Source of the DNA: Hyphomicrobiales bacterium
GTDB taxonomy: Bacteria; Pseudomonadota; Alphaproteobacteria; Rhizobiales; Rhizobiaceae
NCBI GenBank assembly: GCA_900469965.1
Contig: UBZP01000020.1
Coordinates: forward strand, 1 to 64,000
DNA: 64,000 nucleotides
Direction of reading: 5' to 3'
In this document: in pieces, positions 53,051-61,271 of the stretch
How the letters are laid out: every line of letters starts with the position of its first letter
How positions within the stretch are numbered: position 1 is the first letter of the stretch
Notes under the pieces: generated by a model
Told to the model about the DNA's origin: nothing
Databases searched by the model: none
What the model saw: only the letters and a program-made list of their open reading frames with translations
Made by a program: the position numbers and the translations under genes

Positions 53051-54504
53051 CCACCACAGTCATCAAGGGCGGAACCGTCGTGACCGCCGACCTGACCTAC
53101 AAGGCGGACGTCAAGATCGAGGGCGGCAGGATTGTCGAGATCGGGCCGGACCTTGCCGGCGACGCGGTGCTGGACGCGGCCGGCTGCTATGTCATGCCGG
53201 GCGGCATCGATCCGCATACCCATCTCGAAATGCCCTTCATGGGCACCTATTCCTCCGACGATTTCGAAAGCGGCACGCGCGCAGCATTGTCCGGCGGCAC
53301 GACGATGGTCGTCGACTTTGCGCTCCCCTCGCCCGGCCAGTCGCTGCTCGAAGCGCTGACCATGTGGGACAACAAGTCCACCCGCGCCAACTGCGACTAT
53401 TCCTTCCACATGGCGATCACCTGGTGGAGCGAGCAGGTCTTCAACGAGATGAAGACCATCGTCGAGGACAAGGGCATCAACACCTTCAAGCACTTCATGG
53501 CCTACAAGGGCGCGCTGATGGTGGACGACGACGAGATGTTCGCTTCCTTCCAGCGCTGCGCCGAACTCGGCGCCCTGCCGCTCGTGCACGCCGAGAACGG
53601 CGACGTCGTCGCCTCGCTGTCGGCGAGACTTCTGGCAGAGGGCAACAACGGCCCCGAGGCGCATGCCTATTCGCGCCCGGCCGAAGTGGAGGGCGAGGCG
53701 ACCAACCGCGCCATTATGATCGCCGACATGGCCGGCTGTCCGGTCTATATCGTCCACACCTCCTGCGAGCAGGCGCACGAGGCGATCCGCCGCGCCCGGC
53801 AGAAGGGCATGCGCGTCTATGGCGAGCCGCTGATCCAGCACCTGACGCTCGACGAGAGCGAATATTTCGACAAGGACTGGGACCACGCCGCCCGCCGCGT
53901 CATGTCGCCGCCGTTCCGCAACAAGCAGCATCAGGACAGCCTCTGGGCCGGCCTCGCCTCGGGTTCGCTGCAGGTGGTCGCGACCGACCACTGCGCCTTC
54001 ACCACCAAGCAGAAGCGGTTCGGCGTCGGCGACTTCACCAAGATCCCGAACGGCACCGGCGGGCTCGAGGACCGCATGCCGATGCTCTGGACCCACGGCG
54101 TCAACACCGGCCGGCTGACGATGAACGAGTTCGTCGCCGTCACCTCGACCAACATCGCCAAGATCCTCAACATCTATCCGAAGAAGGGCGCGATCCTCGT
54201 CGGCGCCGATGCCGACATCGTCGTCTGGGACCCGAAGCGGAAGAAGACGATCACGGCCAGGAACCAGCAGTCGGCAATCGACTACAACGTCTTCGAGGGC
54301 AAGGAGGTCGTGGGCCTGCCGCGCTTCACGATGACCCGCGGCGTGGTGGCGATCGAGGAGGCGACCATCAAGACGCAGGAGGGCCACGGCGAATTCGTCC
54401 GCCGCGAGCCAGTCACCGCCGTCAGCAAGGCGCTCTCCACCTGGAAGGAGATCACCGCGCCGCGCAAGGTCGAGCGCACCGGCATTCCGGCAACGGGCGT
54501 GTGA
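53047..54504 (+). CDS. hydA: Dihydropyrimidinase (hydantoinase)
   Basis: The 485-residue cyclic amidohydrolase starts at ATG 53047. Zinc ligands: G-G-I-D-P-H-T-H-L near residue 57; the carboxylated lysine in F-K-H-F-M-A-Y-K-G-A-L; histidine in L-V-H-A-E-N-G-D and V-H-T-S-C; aspartate in V-V-A-T-D-H-C-A-F. It opens dihydrouracil/dihydrothymine to N-carbamoyl-beta-amino acids, between PreTA and the ureidopropionase. The length is typical of D-hydantoinases. Confidence 0.95.
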   Translation: MTTTVIKGGTVVTADLTYKADVKIEGGRIVEIGPDLAGDAVLDAAGCYVMPGGIDPHTHLEMPFMGTYSSDDFESGTRAALSGGTTMVVDFALPSPGQSLLEALTMWDNKSTRANCDYSFHMAITWWSEQVFNEMKTIVEDKGINTFKHFMAYKGALMVDDDEMFASFQRCAELGALPLVHAENGDVVASLSARLLAEGNNGPEAHAYSRPAEVEGEATNRAIMIADMAGCPVYIVHTSCEQAHEAIRRARQKGMRVYGEPLIQHLTLDESEYFDKDWDHAARRVMSPPFRNKQHQDSLWAGLASGSLQVVATDHCAFTTKQKRFGVGDFTKIPNGTGGLEDRMPMLWTHGVNTGRLTMNEFVAVTSTNIAKILNIYPKKGAILVGADADIVVWDPKRKKTITARNQQSAIDYNVFEGKEVVGLPRFTMTRGVVAIEEATIKTQEGHGEFVRREPVTAVSKALSTWKEITAPRKVERTGIPATGV

Positions 54505-54525
54505 CGGCATGCGGCGACCGCCAGC

Positions 54526-54574
54526 CACCCCCCTCTGTCCTGCCGGACATCTCCCCCTTGAGGGGGGAGATCGG
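54526..54574 (+). repeat. Palindromic intergenic repeat, copy A
   Basis: The copy runs from ACCCCCCTCTGTCC through a GGACA half, CTCCCCCTTGAG and GGGGGGAGATCGG. It is made of a small inverted repeat (TGTCC-TGCC-GGACA) followed by a larger CCCCC/GGGGG hairpin. It lies just after the dihydropyrimidinase stop and is paired in inverted orientation with copy B. Confidence 0.85.
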
Positions 54575-54749
54575 GCAGGAGGCGCCGCAGGCGGACACAG
54601 GCACCTCGGTGCGGATGCCTGCGACCCGAATTCAGGTCTTCTGAATTCACGTCTTCAAGGGCAACCCGCTGGACAGACTCCCCGCCGCCTGTCGGCCCAA
54701 AAAACGCACCGATCCCCGGCCGAACCTTGGCATCGGCATCGCGTGGCAC

Positions 54750-54798
54750 CGATCTCCCCCCTTGAGCGGGAGATGTCGCAAAGCGACAGAGGGGGGTG
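54750..54798 (-). repeat. Palindromic intergenic repeat, copy B
   Basis: This is the same unit in reverse orientation: CGATCTCCCCCCTTGAG, then GGGAGATGTCGC, AAAGCGACAGAGGGGGGT. The small hairpin stem differs from copy A (TGTCGC/GCGACA), so stem pairing is conserved while sequence varies. Together with copy A it encloses about 175 bases of noncoding DNA. Confidence 0.85.
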
Positions 54799-54832
54799 CG
54801 TCGCCGCGCCCGCTGTCAGCCGGCATCGCCCC

Positions 54833-55243
54833 TCACGGCACCAGCCCGTCCAGTTCCGGCAAGAGCACCACGCTCTCCTGCTCGTGCGGATCTGTCCTCG
54901 CGATGACGGCCGAGCACGGCGCGTCGGAGAGGTTGGCCGGCAGGTGCGGCACGCCGGCGGGGATGTAGAACATCTCGCCCGCCTTGACGACGACATGCGC
55001 CTCGAGCCGCGCGCCGTACCAGGTGTGCGCCTCGCCGGAGAGCACGTAGATCGCCGTTTCGTGGCTCTCGTGCAGATGCGCCTTGGCCCGTGCGCCGGGC
55101 GGGATCGTCAGAAGGTGCATGCAGATGCCGGTCGAGCCGACCGTCTCCTGCGCGATCCCCTCGAAATACGAAAGTCCCTGCTTGCCGTCATAGCTGCCGC
55201 CCGGCCGGATGACCCGGCAGGTCGCCTTTTCTCCCCCATTCAT
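54833..55243 (-). CDS. Cupin-domain protein
   Basis: The 136-residue protein starts at ATG 55243-55241 behind GGAGGAAGGGCG. The cupin core motif 1 reads A-K-A-H-L-H-E-S-H-E-T-A-I-Y-V-L-S-G, and motif 2 G-E-M-F-Y-I-P-A-G-V-P-H-L-P. The histidines and glutamate would bind a metal. The substrate is unknown. It is divergent from the ABC ATPase gene and sits in the pyrimidine region, so a role in handling a pyrimidine-derived acid is only a guess. Confidence 0.85.
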   Translation of the reverse strand: MNGGEKATCRVIRPGGSYDGKQGLSYFEGIAQETVGSTGICMHLLTIPPGARAKAHLHESHETAIYVLSGEAHTWYGARLEAHVVVKAGEMFYIPAGVPHLPANLSDAPCSAVIARTDPHEQESVVLLPELDGLVP

Positions 55244-55368
55244 CGCCCTTCCTCCAACCTTTCGGTGTGAACAATTCCGTGTCCGATCTGACCATGAAGA
55301 CAATGCCGATTGCAATGCGCCCGACAGGCATGCAGTCTGGTTCCGCCAGCGCTACCGAGGGCCTGAAA

Positions 55369-56160
55369 ATGGACAGCCGCACTGCCGCCTCCGTCGTCTG
55401 CGCGCAAGATCTCGGCCTGACCTTCGGGACGGCCGATGGGCCCGTCGTCGCATTGACGGGCGTGGACCTGACGGTCGACAAGGGCGACTTCGTTTCCTTC
55501 ATCGGCCCGTCCGGCTGCGGCAAGACGACGTTCCTGCGGGTGATCGCCGATCTGGAAAAGCCGACCGCGGGCACGATCACCGTCAACGGCATGACGCCGG
55601 AAGAGGCGCGCCACAAGCGCGCCTACGGCTATGTCTTCCAGGCGGCTGCGCTCTATCCCTGGCGCACCATCGAGAACAACATCGCCCTGCCGCTGGAGAT
55701 CATGGGCTATTCGAAGGCCGAGCAGAAGGAGCGGATCGCCCGCACGCTGGAGCTGGTCAATCTCGAGGGCTTCGGCAAGAAATATCCCTGGCAGCTCTCC
55801 GGCGGCATGCAGCAGCGCGCCTCGATTGCGCGTGCGCTCGCCTTCGACGCCGACCTGCTGCTGATGGACGAACCCTTCGGCGCATTGGACGAAATCGTCC
55901 GCGACCACCTGAACGAGGCGCTGCTGAAGCTCTGGGCGCGCACCGACAAGACGATCTGTTTCGTCACCCACTCGATCCCCGAGGCGGTCTACCTCTCCAC
56001 GAAGATCGTCGTCATGAGCCCCCGCCCCGGCCGCGTCACCGACATCATCGAATCGACCCTGCCCCGGGAGCGCCCGCTCGACATCCGCGAGACCCCCGAA
56101 TTCCTCGAAATCGCCCATCGCGTCCGCGAGGGCCTGCGCGCGGGGCACAGCTATGACTAA
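55369..56160 (+). CDS. ABC transporter ATP-binding protein (NitT/TauT type)
   Basis: The protein has 263 residues if started at ATG 55369; the frame stays open to a GTG at 55267, but that would leave only 24 bases to the divergent cupin gene. Walker A G-P-S-G-C-G-K-T-T, signature L-S-G-G-M-Q-Q-R-A-S-I-A-R-A, Walker B L-L-L-M-D-E-P-F-G-A-L-D, switch F-V-T-H-S-I. It energises the two permeases downstream. The neighbours suggest uptake of a pyrimidine or precursor. Confidence 0.88.
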   Translation: MDSRTAASVVCAQDLGLTFGTADGPVVALTGVDLTVDKGDFVSFIGPSGCGKTTFLRVIADLEKPTAGTITVNGMTPEEARHKRAYGYVFQAAALYPWRTIENNIALPLEIMGYSKAEQKERIARTLELVNLEGFGKKYPWQLSGGMQQRASIARALAFDADLLLMDEPFGALDEIVRDHLNEALLKLWARTDKTICFVTHSIPEAVYLSTKIVVMSPRPGRVTDIIESTLPRERPLDIRETPEFLEIAHRVREGLRAGHSYD

Positions 56161-56191
56161 ATCGGAAGCACGGTCTCTTGTCCGGCGCGAT

Positions 56192-56240
56192 ACCCCCCTC
56201 TGTCACTTCGTGACATCTCCCCCTCAAGGGGGGAGATCGG
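56192..56240 (+). repeat. Palindromic intergenic repeat, copy C
   Basis: The copy opens with ACCCCCCTCTGTCAC and TTCG, then GTGACATCTCCCCC, TCAAG and GGGGGGAGATCGG. It has the same architecture as copies A, B and D, with another compensated small stem (TGTCAC/GTGACA). It lies 31 bases after the ATPase gene. Confidence 0.85.
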
Positions 56241-56320
56241 TCCGCCCTGCCCCCCGCGGCAAGCGGGCCGGCTGTGCGGTTGCACCTTGCTTTTCCGGAT
56301 TGGCAGGACGGCGCCGTTTG

Positions 56321-56369
56321 CCGATCTCCCCCCTTGAGGGGGAGATGCCCGGCAGGCCACAGGGGGGTG
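56321..56369 (-). repeat. Palindromic intergenic repeat, copy D
   Basis: This is the reverse-orientation partner of copy C: CCGATCTCCCCCCTTGAG, GGGGGAGATGCCCGGCAGGCC, ACAGGGGGGTG. It encloses about 80 noncoding bases with copy C. It ends 26 bases before the ATG of the next gene. Confidence 0.85.
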
Positions 56370-56394
56370 CAGGCATTCAGGAGGATTGGGCCCG

Positions 56395-56730
56395 ATGAAC
56401 CTCCCCTTCCTGCTCTGGCTCGCCGGTTCCATGGCCGTGTTCCTGTCGGCGGCGACGGCGTCGCGGGCCTATGTGTCGAGCAACAACCTCGCGCTCCTTC
56501 TCTTCTCGCTGTTCCTCTACTGCGTCGGCAACCTGATGATGGTGCGGCTGATGCGCGAGGGCGGGCTCGGGCTTGCCATCTCGGCCTCGGCCATCGCCCA
56601 GCTGCTGCTCGTCAACGTCATCGCCTTCGCCGTTTTCGACGAGCGGCTGTCGAACACCCAGCTCGCCGGGGTCGGTCTCGGTGTGGTCGCCATGGGGCTG
56701 ATGCTGCTGCCTCTGGGAGAGCGGAGCTGA
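56395..56730 (+). CDS. Small four-helix membrane protein in the ABC operon
   Basis: The 111-residue protein starts at ATG 56395, ten bases after AGGAGG. Four hydrophobic segments (about residues 3-24, 30-50, 57-77, 87-107) give an SMR/half-EamA-like profile, but the SMR glutamate motif is absent. It lies between the ATPase and permease genes, with its stop 2 bases before the permease start, so it is probably an accessory to this importer. The family is not certain. Confidence 0.7.
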   Translation: MNLPFLLWLAGSMAVFLSAATASRAYVSSNNLALLLFSLFLYCVGNLMMVRLMREGGLGLAISASAIAQLLLVNVIAFAVFDERLSNTQLAGVGLGVVAMGLMLLPLGERS

Positions 56731-56732
56731 CG

Positions 56733-57617
56733 ATGGACAAGGAGAACTTCATCCTGGACCGCCTCCTGCCCGTCGCCACGGTCGTGCTGGCGCTGGTGGC
56801 GCTCTGGTACGTCGCCGCCTTCTTCCTCAACGCCCCCTTCGAGCGCGACACCGCCGCCCGCAACGGCACGACGATCACCCTCTCCGAGCTCCTGCCGAAG
56901 ACCATGGCGCAGGAGCGTCCGGTGCTGCCCGCCCCCCACCAGGTCGCAGCCGAGCTGTGGGACACCACCGTCAACAAGGCGGTCACCTCCAGGCGCAGCC
57001 TCGTCTACCATGCCTGGGTGACGCTCTCGGCCACCCTGCTCGGCTTCGCCATGGGCACCGTGCTCGGCATCCTGCTCGCCATCGGCATCGTCCACAACAG
57101 GGCGATGGACCGCTCGCTGATGCCCTGGGTGATCGCCAGCCAGACGATCCCCATCCTCGCCATCGCCCCGATGATCATCGTCGTGCTGAACGCGGTCGGC
57201 CTCTCCGGCCTTCTGCCCAAGGCGCTGATCTCCACCTATCTCAGCTTCTTCCCCGTCGTCGTCGGCATGGTGAAGGGCCTGCGCAGCCCCGAGCAGATCC
57301 AGCTCGACCTGATGCACACCTACAACGCCTCCTCCGCCCAGACCTTCTGGAAGCTGCGCTGGCCGTCCTCCATGCCCTATCTCTTCACCTCGCTGAAGGT
57401 CGCAGTCGCGATCTCGCTCGTCGGCGCCATCGTCGGCGAATTGCCGACCGGCGCGGTGGCCGGGCTCGGCGCCCGCCTGCTCGCCGGCTCCTACTACGGC
57501 CAGACGGTACAGATCTGGGCGGCCCTGTTCATGGCGGCCGCGGTTGCGGCCTTGCTGGTGATCATCGTCGGCATCGCGCATGCCGCCGTCCTCCGGCGAA
57601 TGGGAGCGCGCGCATGA
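56733..57617 (+). CDS. ABC transporter permease 1 (NitT/TauT type)
   Basis: The 294-residue inner-membrane permease starts at ATG 56733. It has a first hydrophobic segment at 11-31, then a periplasmic loop, then a core with W-V-I-A-S-Q-T-I-P-I-L-A-I-A-P and the EAA-like loop R-S-P-E-Q-I-Q-L-D-L-M-H-T-Y. Its stop overlaps the start of the second permease (ATGA). It forms a heterodimeric channel with it. Confidence 0.88.
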   Translation: MDKENFILDRLLPVATVVLALVALWYVAAFFLNAPFERDTAARNGTTITLSELLPKTMAQERPVLPAPHQVAAELWDTTVNKAVTSRRSLVYHAWVTLSATLLGFAMGTVLGILLAIGIVHNRAMDRSLMPWVIASQTIPILAIAPMIIVVLNAVGLSGLLPKALISTYLSFFPVVVGMVKGLRSPEQIQLDLMHTYNASSAQTFWKLRWPSSMPYLFTSLKVAVAISLVGAIVGELPTGAVAGLGARLLAGSYYGQTVQIWAALFMAAAVAALLVIIVGIAHAAVLRRMGARA

Positions 57618-58483
57618 ACGCAACCCCGCTGCTTGTCGCCGTCGTCTTCTGGCTCGCCGCCTGGGCGCTCAACGAATGGCTCGTGCGCCAGCATTTCCAG
57701 AATCCGCTGGCCCGGCGGATCGCAGGCGTGGCCGTGCCCCTTCTCTTCGGCATCACGCTGCTGGTGCTGTGGGAAGGCATCGTGCGCGGCTTCAACGTCC
57801 CCTCCGTGCTGCTGCCGCCGCCGAGCGCGATCTGGCAGCGGCTCGTCACCTCGCTGCCGACGCTCTGGGCGGACTTCCGCCAGACCTTCCTGAAATCGGT
57901 GATCACCGGCTATGTGCTCGGCTGCGGCCTCGGCTTCATCGTCGCGATCCTGATCGACCGCTCGCCCTTCCTGCAGAAGGGGCTCTTGCCGCTCGGCAAT
58001 TTCGTCTCGGCCCTGCCGGTGATCGGCGTGGCGCCGATCATGGTCATGTGGTTCGGCTTCGACTGGCAGTCCAAGGTCGCCGTCGTCGTCATCATGACCT
58101 TTTTCCCCATGCTGGTGAACACGGTCGCGGGCCTCGCCGCCGCAAGCCACATGGAGCGCGACCTGATGCGGACCTACGCGGCCAACTGGTGGCAGACGCT
58201 CGTCAAGCTCCGCCTGCCGGCCGCCTGGCCCTTCATCTTCAACGCGCTGAAGATCAATTCCACGCTGGCGCTGATCGGCGCCATCGTCGCCGAATTCTTC
58301 GGCACGCCCATCGTCGGCATGGGATTTCGGATCTCCACCGAGGTGGGCCGCATGAACGTCGACATGGTCTGGGCCGAGATCGCGGTCGCGGCCCTTGCCG
58401 GATCGATCTTCTACGGTGTGGTGGCGCTGATCGAGCGCGCCGTCACTTTCTGGCATCCGTCTGTCCGCGGTGGACAGGCGTAA
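57614..58483 (+). CDS. ABC transporter permease 2 (NitT/TauT type)
   Basis: The 289-residue permease starts at ATG 57614 within the 4-base overlap. Core: L-P-P-P-S-A-I-W, F-V-S-A-L-P-V-I-G-V-A-P-I, and the cytoplasmic loop E-R-D-L-M-R-T-Y-A-A-N-W-W. It pairs with permease 1. The binding protein gene follows at 26 bases. Confidence 0.88.
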   Translation: MNATPLLVAVVFWLAAWALNEWLVRQHFQNPLARRIAGVAVPLLFGITLLVLWEGIVRGFNVPSVLLPPPSAIWQRLVTSLPTLWADFRQTFLKSVITGYVLGCGLGFIVAILIDRSPFLQKGLLPLGNFVSALPVIGVAPIMVMWFGFDWQSKVAVVVIMTFFPMLVNTVAGLAAASHMERDLMRTYAANWWQTLVKLRLPAAWPFIFNALKINSTLALIGAIVAEFFGTPIVGMGFRISTEVGRMNVDMVWAEIAVAALAGSIFYGVVALIERAVTFWHPSVRGGQA

Positions 58484-58508
58484 CAACGTAAAAAATGAGG
58501 GAACCGCT

Positions 58509-59501
58509 ATGAAAAAGACGATCGCATCGCTTCTGATGGCAAGCGCCTTCTCGCTTGCCGCCTTCCAGGCAAACGCCGCCGACAAGGTGACGCTGCAACT
58601 GAAATGGGTCACCCAGGCCCAGTTCGCCGGCTATTACGTCGCCAAGGACAAGGGCTTCTACGAGGAGGAAGGCCTCGACGTCGAGATCAAGCCGGGCGGC
58701 CCGGACATCGCCCCCGCCCAGGTGATTGCCGGCGGCGGCGCCGACGTGATCGTCGACTGGATGCCGTCTGCGCTCGCCACCCGCGAAAAGGGCGTGCCGC
58801 TCATCAACATCGCCCAGCCGTTCAAGTCCTCGGGCATGATGCTGACCTGCCTGAAGGAAAGCGGCGTCAAGGGACCGGAGGATTTCAAGGGCAAGACGCT
58901 CGGCGTCTGGTTCTTCGGCAACGAGTATCCGTTCCTCTCCTGGATGGCGCACCTGAAGATCCCGACGGACGGCGGCCCGGAGGGCGTCACCGTGCTGAAG
59001 CAGGGCTTCAACGTCGACCCGCTGCTGCAGAAGCAGGCGGCCTGCATCTCGACGATGACCTACAACGAGTACTGGCAGGTGATCGATGCCGGCATCAAGC
59101 CGGAGGACCTCGTCACCTTCAAGTACGAGGACCAGGGCGTGGCGACGCTCGAGGACGGCCTCTACGTGCTCGAGGACAAGCTGAAGGATCCGGACTTCAA
59201 GGCGAAGATGGTCAAGTTCGTCCGCGCCTCGATGAAGGGCTGGAAATATGCCGAGGAGAACCCGGACGAGGCAGCCGACATCGTGCTCGAGAACGATTCG
59301 ACCGGCGCGCAGACCGAGGCCCACCAGAAGCGCATGATGGGCGAGGTCGCCAAGCTGACCGCCGGTTCCAACGGCGCGCTCGACGAGGCCGACTACAAGC
59401 GCACCGTCGCCTCGCTGCTGTCCGGCGGCTCGGATCCGGTGATCTCCAGGGAGCCGGAAGGGGCCTGGACCCACGAGGTCACCGACTCGGCCCTCAAATA
59501 G
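58509..59501 (+). CDS. ABC transporter substrate-binding protein (THI5/NMT1 type)
   Basis: The 330-residue protein has a signal peptide (residues 1-23, ending NAADK). The mature protein shows L-Q-L-K-W-V-T-Q-A-Q-F-A-G-Y-Y-V-A-K-D-K-G-F-Y and D-V-E-I-K-P-G-G-P-D-I-A-P, the pattern of THI5/NMT1 binding proteins. Relatives bind formyl-aminopyrimidine, riboflavin or similar rings. The location after dihydropyrimidinase and RutR favours a pyrimidine or related heterocycle. A strong terminator follows. Confidence 0.88.
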   Translation: MKKTIASLLMASAFSLAAFQANAADKVTLQLKWVTQAQFAGYYVAKDKGFYEEEGLDVEIKPGGPDIAPAQVIAGGGADVIVDWMPSALATREKGVPLINIAQPFKSSGMMLTCLKESGVKGPEDFKGKTLGVWFFGNEYPFLSWMAHLKIPTDGGPEGVTVLKQGFNVDPLLQKQAACISTMTYNEYWQVIDAGIKPEDLVTFKYEDQGVATLEDGLYVLEDKLKDPDFKAKMVKFVRASMKGWKYAEENPDEAADIVLENDSTGAQTEAHQKRMMGEVAKLTAGSNGALDEADYKRTVASLLSGGSDPVISREPEGAWTHEVTDSALK

Positions 59502-59528
59502 GACGTCGCCGATTTTCGGCCGGAAAGG

Positions 59529-59557
59529 GCGCACGGAGGGATCTCCGTGCGCTTTTT
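59529..59557 (+). terminator. Rho-independent terminator of the ABC operon
   Basis: A perfect 10-bp stem GCGCACGGAG (59529-59538) pairs with 59543-59552 over a 4-base loop and is followed by TTTTT (59553-59557). Confidence 0.94.
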
Positions 59558-59843
59558 CCATGGTTCCTTCGGCACTTTTCACTCCGTTCGCCTGATGCGC
59601 GTCAAAATGGCGGACGATCGCCTGTTGCACGGGAACAACGCCAATTGTAAATAGTGAGGCACCATTTTGTGTGCAGCTTGTAAGCGCGTGGGCGCCCCAT
59701 TACATAGAGCGCGCGCTTTGGAGCGGCCAAAGGGCCGAGGAAAGCGTCATGCGACGTATCCGGCCAGCCGGGAGGAGATGCGCCGGGACCAGGGGCCCGT
59801 TGGCGCGGATTGTTGAATTCACTGCTATCTTGAAGGTCCGCCC
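59558..59843 (+). promoter_or_regulatory. Region upstream of the RND efflux operon
   Basis: No gene is seen. The part at 59640-59710 is AT-rich and could hold a promoter. Closer to the gene, TTGTTGAATTCACTGCTATCTTGAAGG (59811-59837 overall) contains TTGTTG/TATCTT-like words with short spacing and AAGG before the ATG. No clear operator palindrome is visible and no regulator gene is adjacent. Confidence 0.3.
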
Positions 59844-61046
59844 ATGGCGCTTGGATTGAAGTACGTGCTCTGCCTTTCCGTCGCGATGGCGTCGGCGACG
59901 GGCCTTGCCTCCCTCGCACGCGCCGCCGATGCGGCGCCGGCGACCGAAGAGGCGCAGAGCCTTCCCGCCATCGTCGTCACGGCTGCGCAAAAGCGCGCCA
60001 TCGTCGATCGCGTTATCGCCACTGGAACGATCCAGCCGGTCGAGGAAGTCTACGTCGCCCCGCTCGTCGACGGCCTGTCCATCCGTTCCCTCGGCGCGGA
60101 CGTCGCCGACCGGGTGAAGGAAGGCGACACGCTCGCGACGCTGAACGACGACGCGCTGGTGCTGGAGAACAGCCGGCTGGCGGCAATGCGGGCGAAGGCG
60201 GAGGCTTCCGTCGCGCAGATGCAGGCGCAACTCGTCGAGGCTAAAGCCAATGCCGAGGAAGCGGACAAGGCCCGCACCCGCGCCGAGACGCTGGTGAAGA
60301 CCGGCGCCACCTCGCAGGCGACCCACGACCAGGCCACGGCCGCCGCCCAGGCGGCGCATTCGCGCGTCAGTTCCGCCGAACAGGCGATCTCGGTGGCGCA
60401 GGCGGAAATCCGGGTGATGGACGCCCAGATCGCCGACATCGACCTCAAGCTCGCGCGCACCGCGGTCAAGGCGCCGGTGTCCGGCGTCGTATCGGCGCGC
60501 ACAGCCAAGATCGGCGCGATCGCGATGGGCGGCAGCACGCAGCCGCTGTTCTCCATCATCCGCAACGGCGAGATCGAATTGAAGGCCGACGTGTCCGAGG
60601 CCAACATCATGAAGCTGCAGGTGGGGCAGGAAGCGACGATTTCGCTTGCCGGCGGCAGCGAGCGCCTGACCGGCCGCATCCGCCTGGTCGAGCCGACGCT
60701 GAGCAACGATACACGCCTCGGCCGGGTCTACATCAAGATCGACGAGCCGGAGAAGGCGCGCGTCGGCATGTTCGCGAGCGCCGAGATCACGGCGCGCAAG
60801 AAGGAAGGCCTCGTCCTGCCGCTCTCGGCCATCACCACCTCCCGCGAGGGCACCGTCGCCCGCAAGGTCGAGGACGGCGTCGTCAAGCTGGTGAAGGTTA
60901 CGACCGGCATCCAGGACGGGCAGGTGATCGAGATCACGAGCGGCCTTGCCGAAGGCGACGAGGTCGTCGCCAAGGCTGGCGCCTATGTCCGCGACGGCGA
61001 CAGGATCCGGCCGGTGCGCGCCGACCAGTCGCAGGCCGCGAACTGA
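59844..61046 (+). CDS. RND efflux periplasmic adaptor (membrane fusion protein)
   Basis: The 400-residue protein has a signal peptide (residues 1-28, ending ARAADA). Lipoyl halves lie at V-I-A-T-G-T-I-Q-P-V-E-E-V and A-P-V-S-G-V-V-S-A-R. A long helical hairpin between them (residues about 105-205) is rich in Ala/Glu. Beta-barrel and membrane-proximal domains follow (I-R-L-V-E-P-T-L-S; V-P-L-S-A-I equivalent L-P-L-S-A-I). It links the inner-membrane RND pump to an outer-membrane channel, not encoded here. It is followed by the pump gene. Confidence 0.92.
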   Translation: MALGLKYVLCLSVAMASATGLASLARAADAAPATEEAQSLPAIVVTAAQKRAIVDRVIATGTIQPVEEVYVAPLVDGLSIRSLGADVADRVKEGDTLATLNDDALVLENSRLAAMRAKAEASVAQMQAQLVEAKANAEEADKARTRAETLVKTGATSQATHDQATAAAQAAHSRVSSAEQAISVAQAEIRVMDAQIADIDLKLARTAVKAPVSGVVSARTAKIGAIAMGGSTQPLFSIIRNGEIELKADVSEANIMKLQVGQEATISLAGGSERLTGRIRLVEPTLSNDTRLGRVYIKIDEPEKARVGMFASAEITARKKEGLVLPLSAITTSREGTVARKVEDGVVKLVKVTTGIQDGQVIEITSGLAEGDEVVAKAGAYVRDGDRIRPVRADQSQAAN

Positions 61047-61271
61047 TTGCGGCGACTAGCGACGGGAGCCGGTTCCGCATCTGCGGGATGGCCCGCCGCG
61101 ATTGCCGCGGTGGATTTCGCAGGGCAGGACGTGTGGTATTGTATCGTCGGGACAACCGGCGATGCGAGCGGAAAATGGGAACGCCGGCACCGCGGGTGCT
61201 GACCGATGCGCAAAGATCGAGCCTGGCGGGTGCGTCGATCGCCGTGCGCTGTGCATGAGGACAACTGGGAC

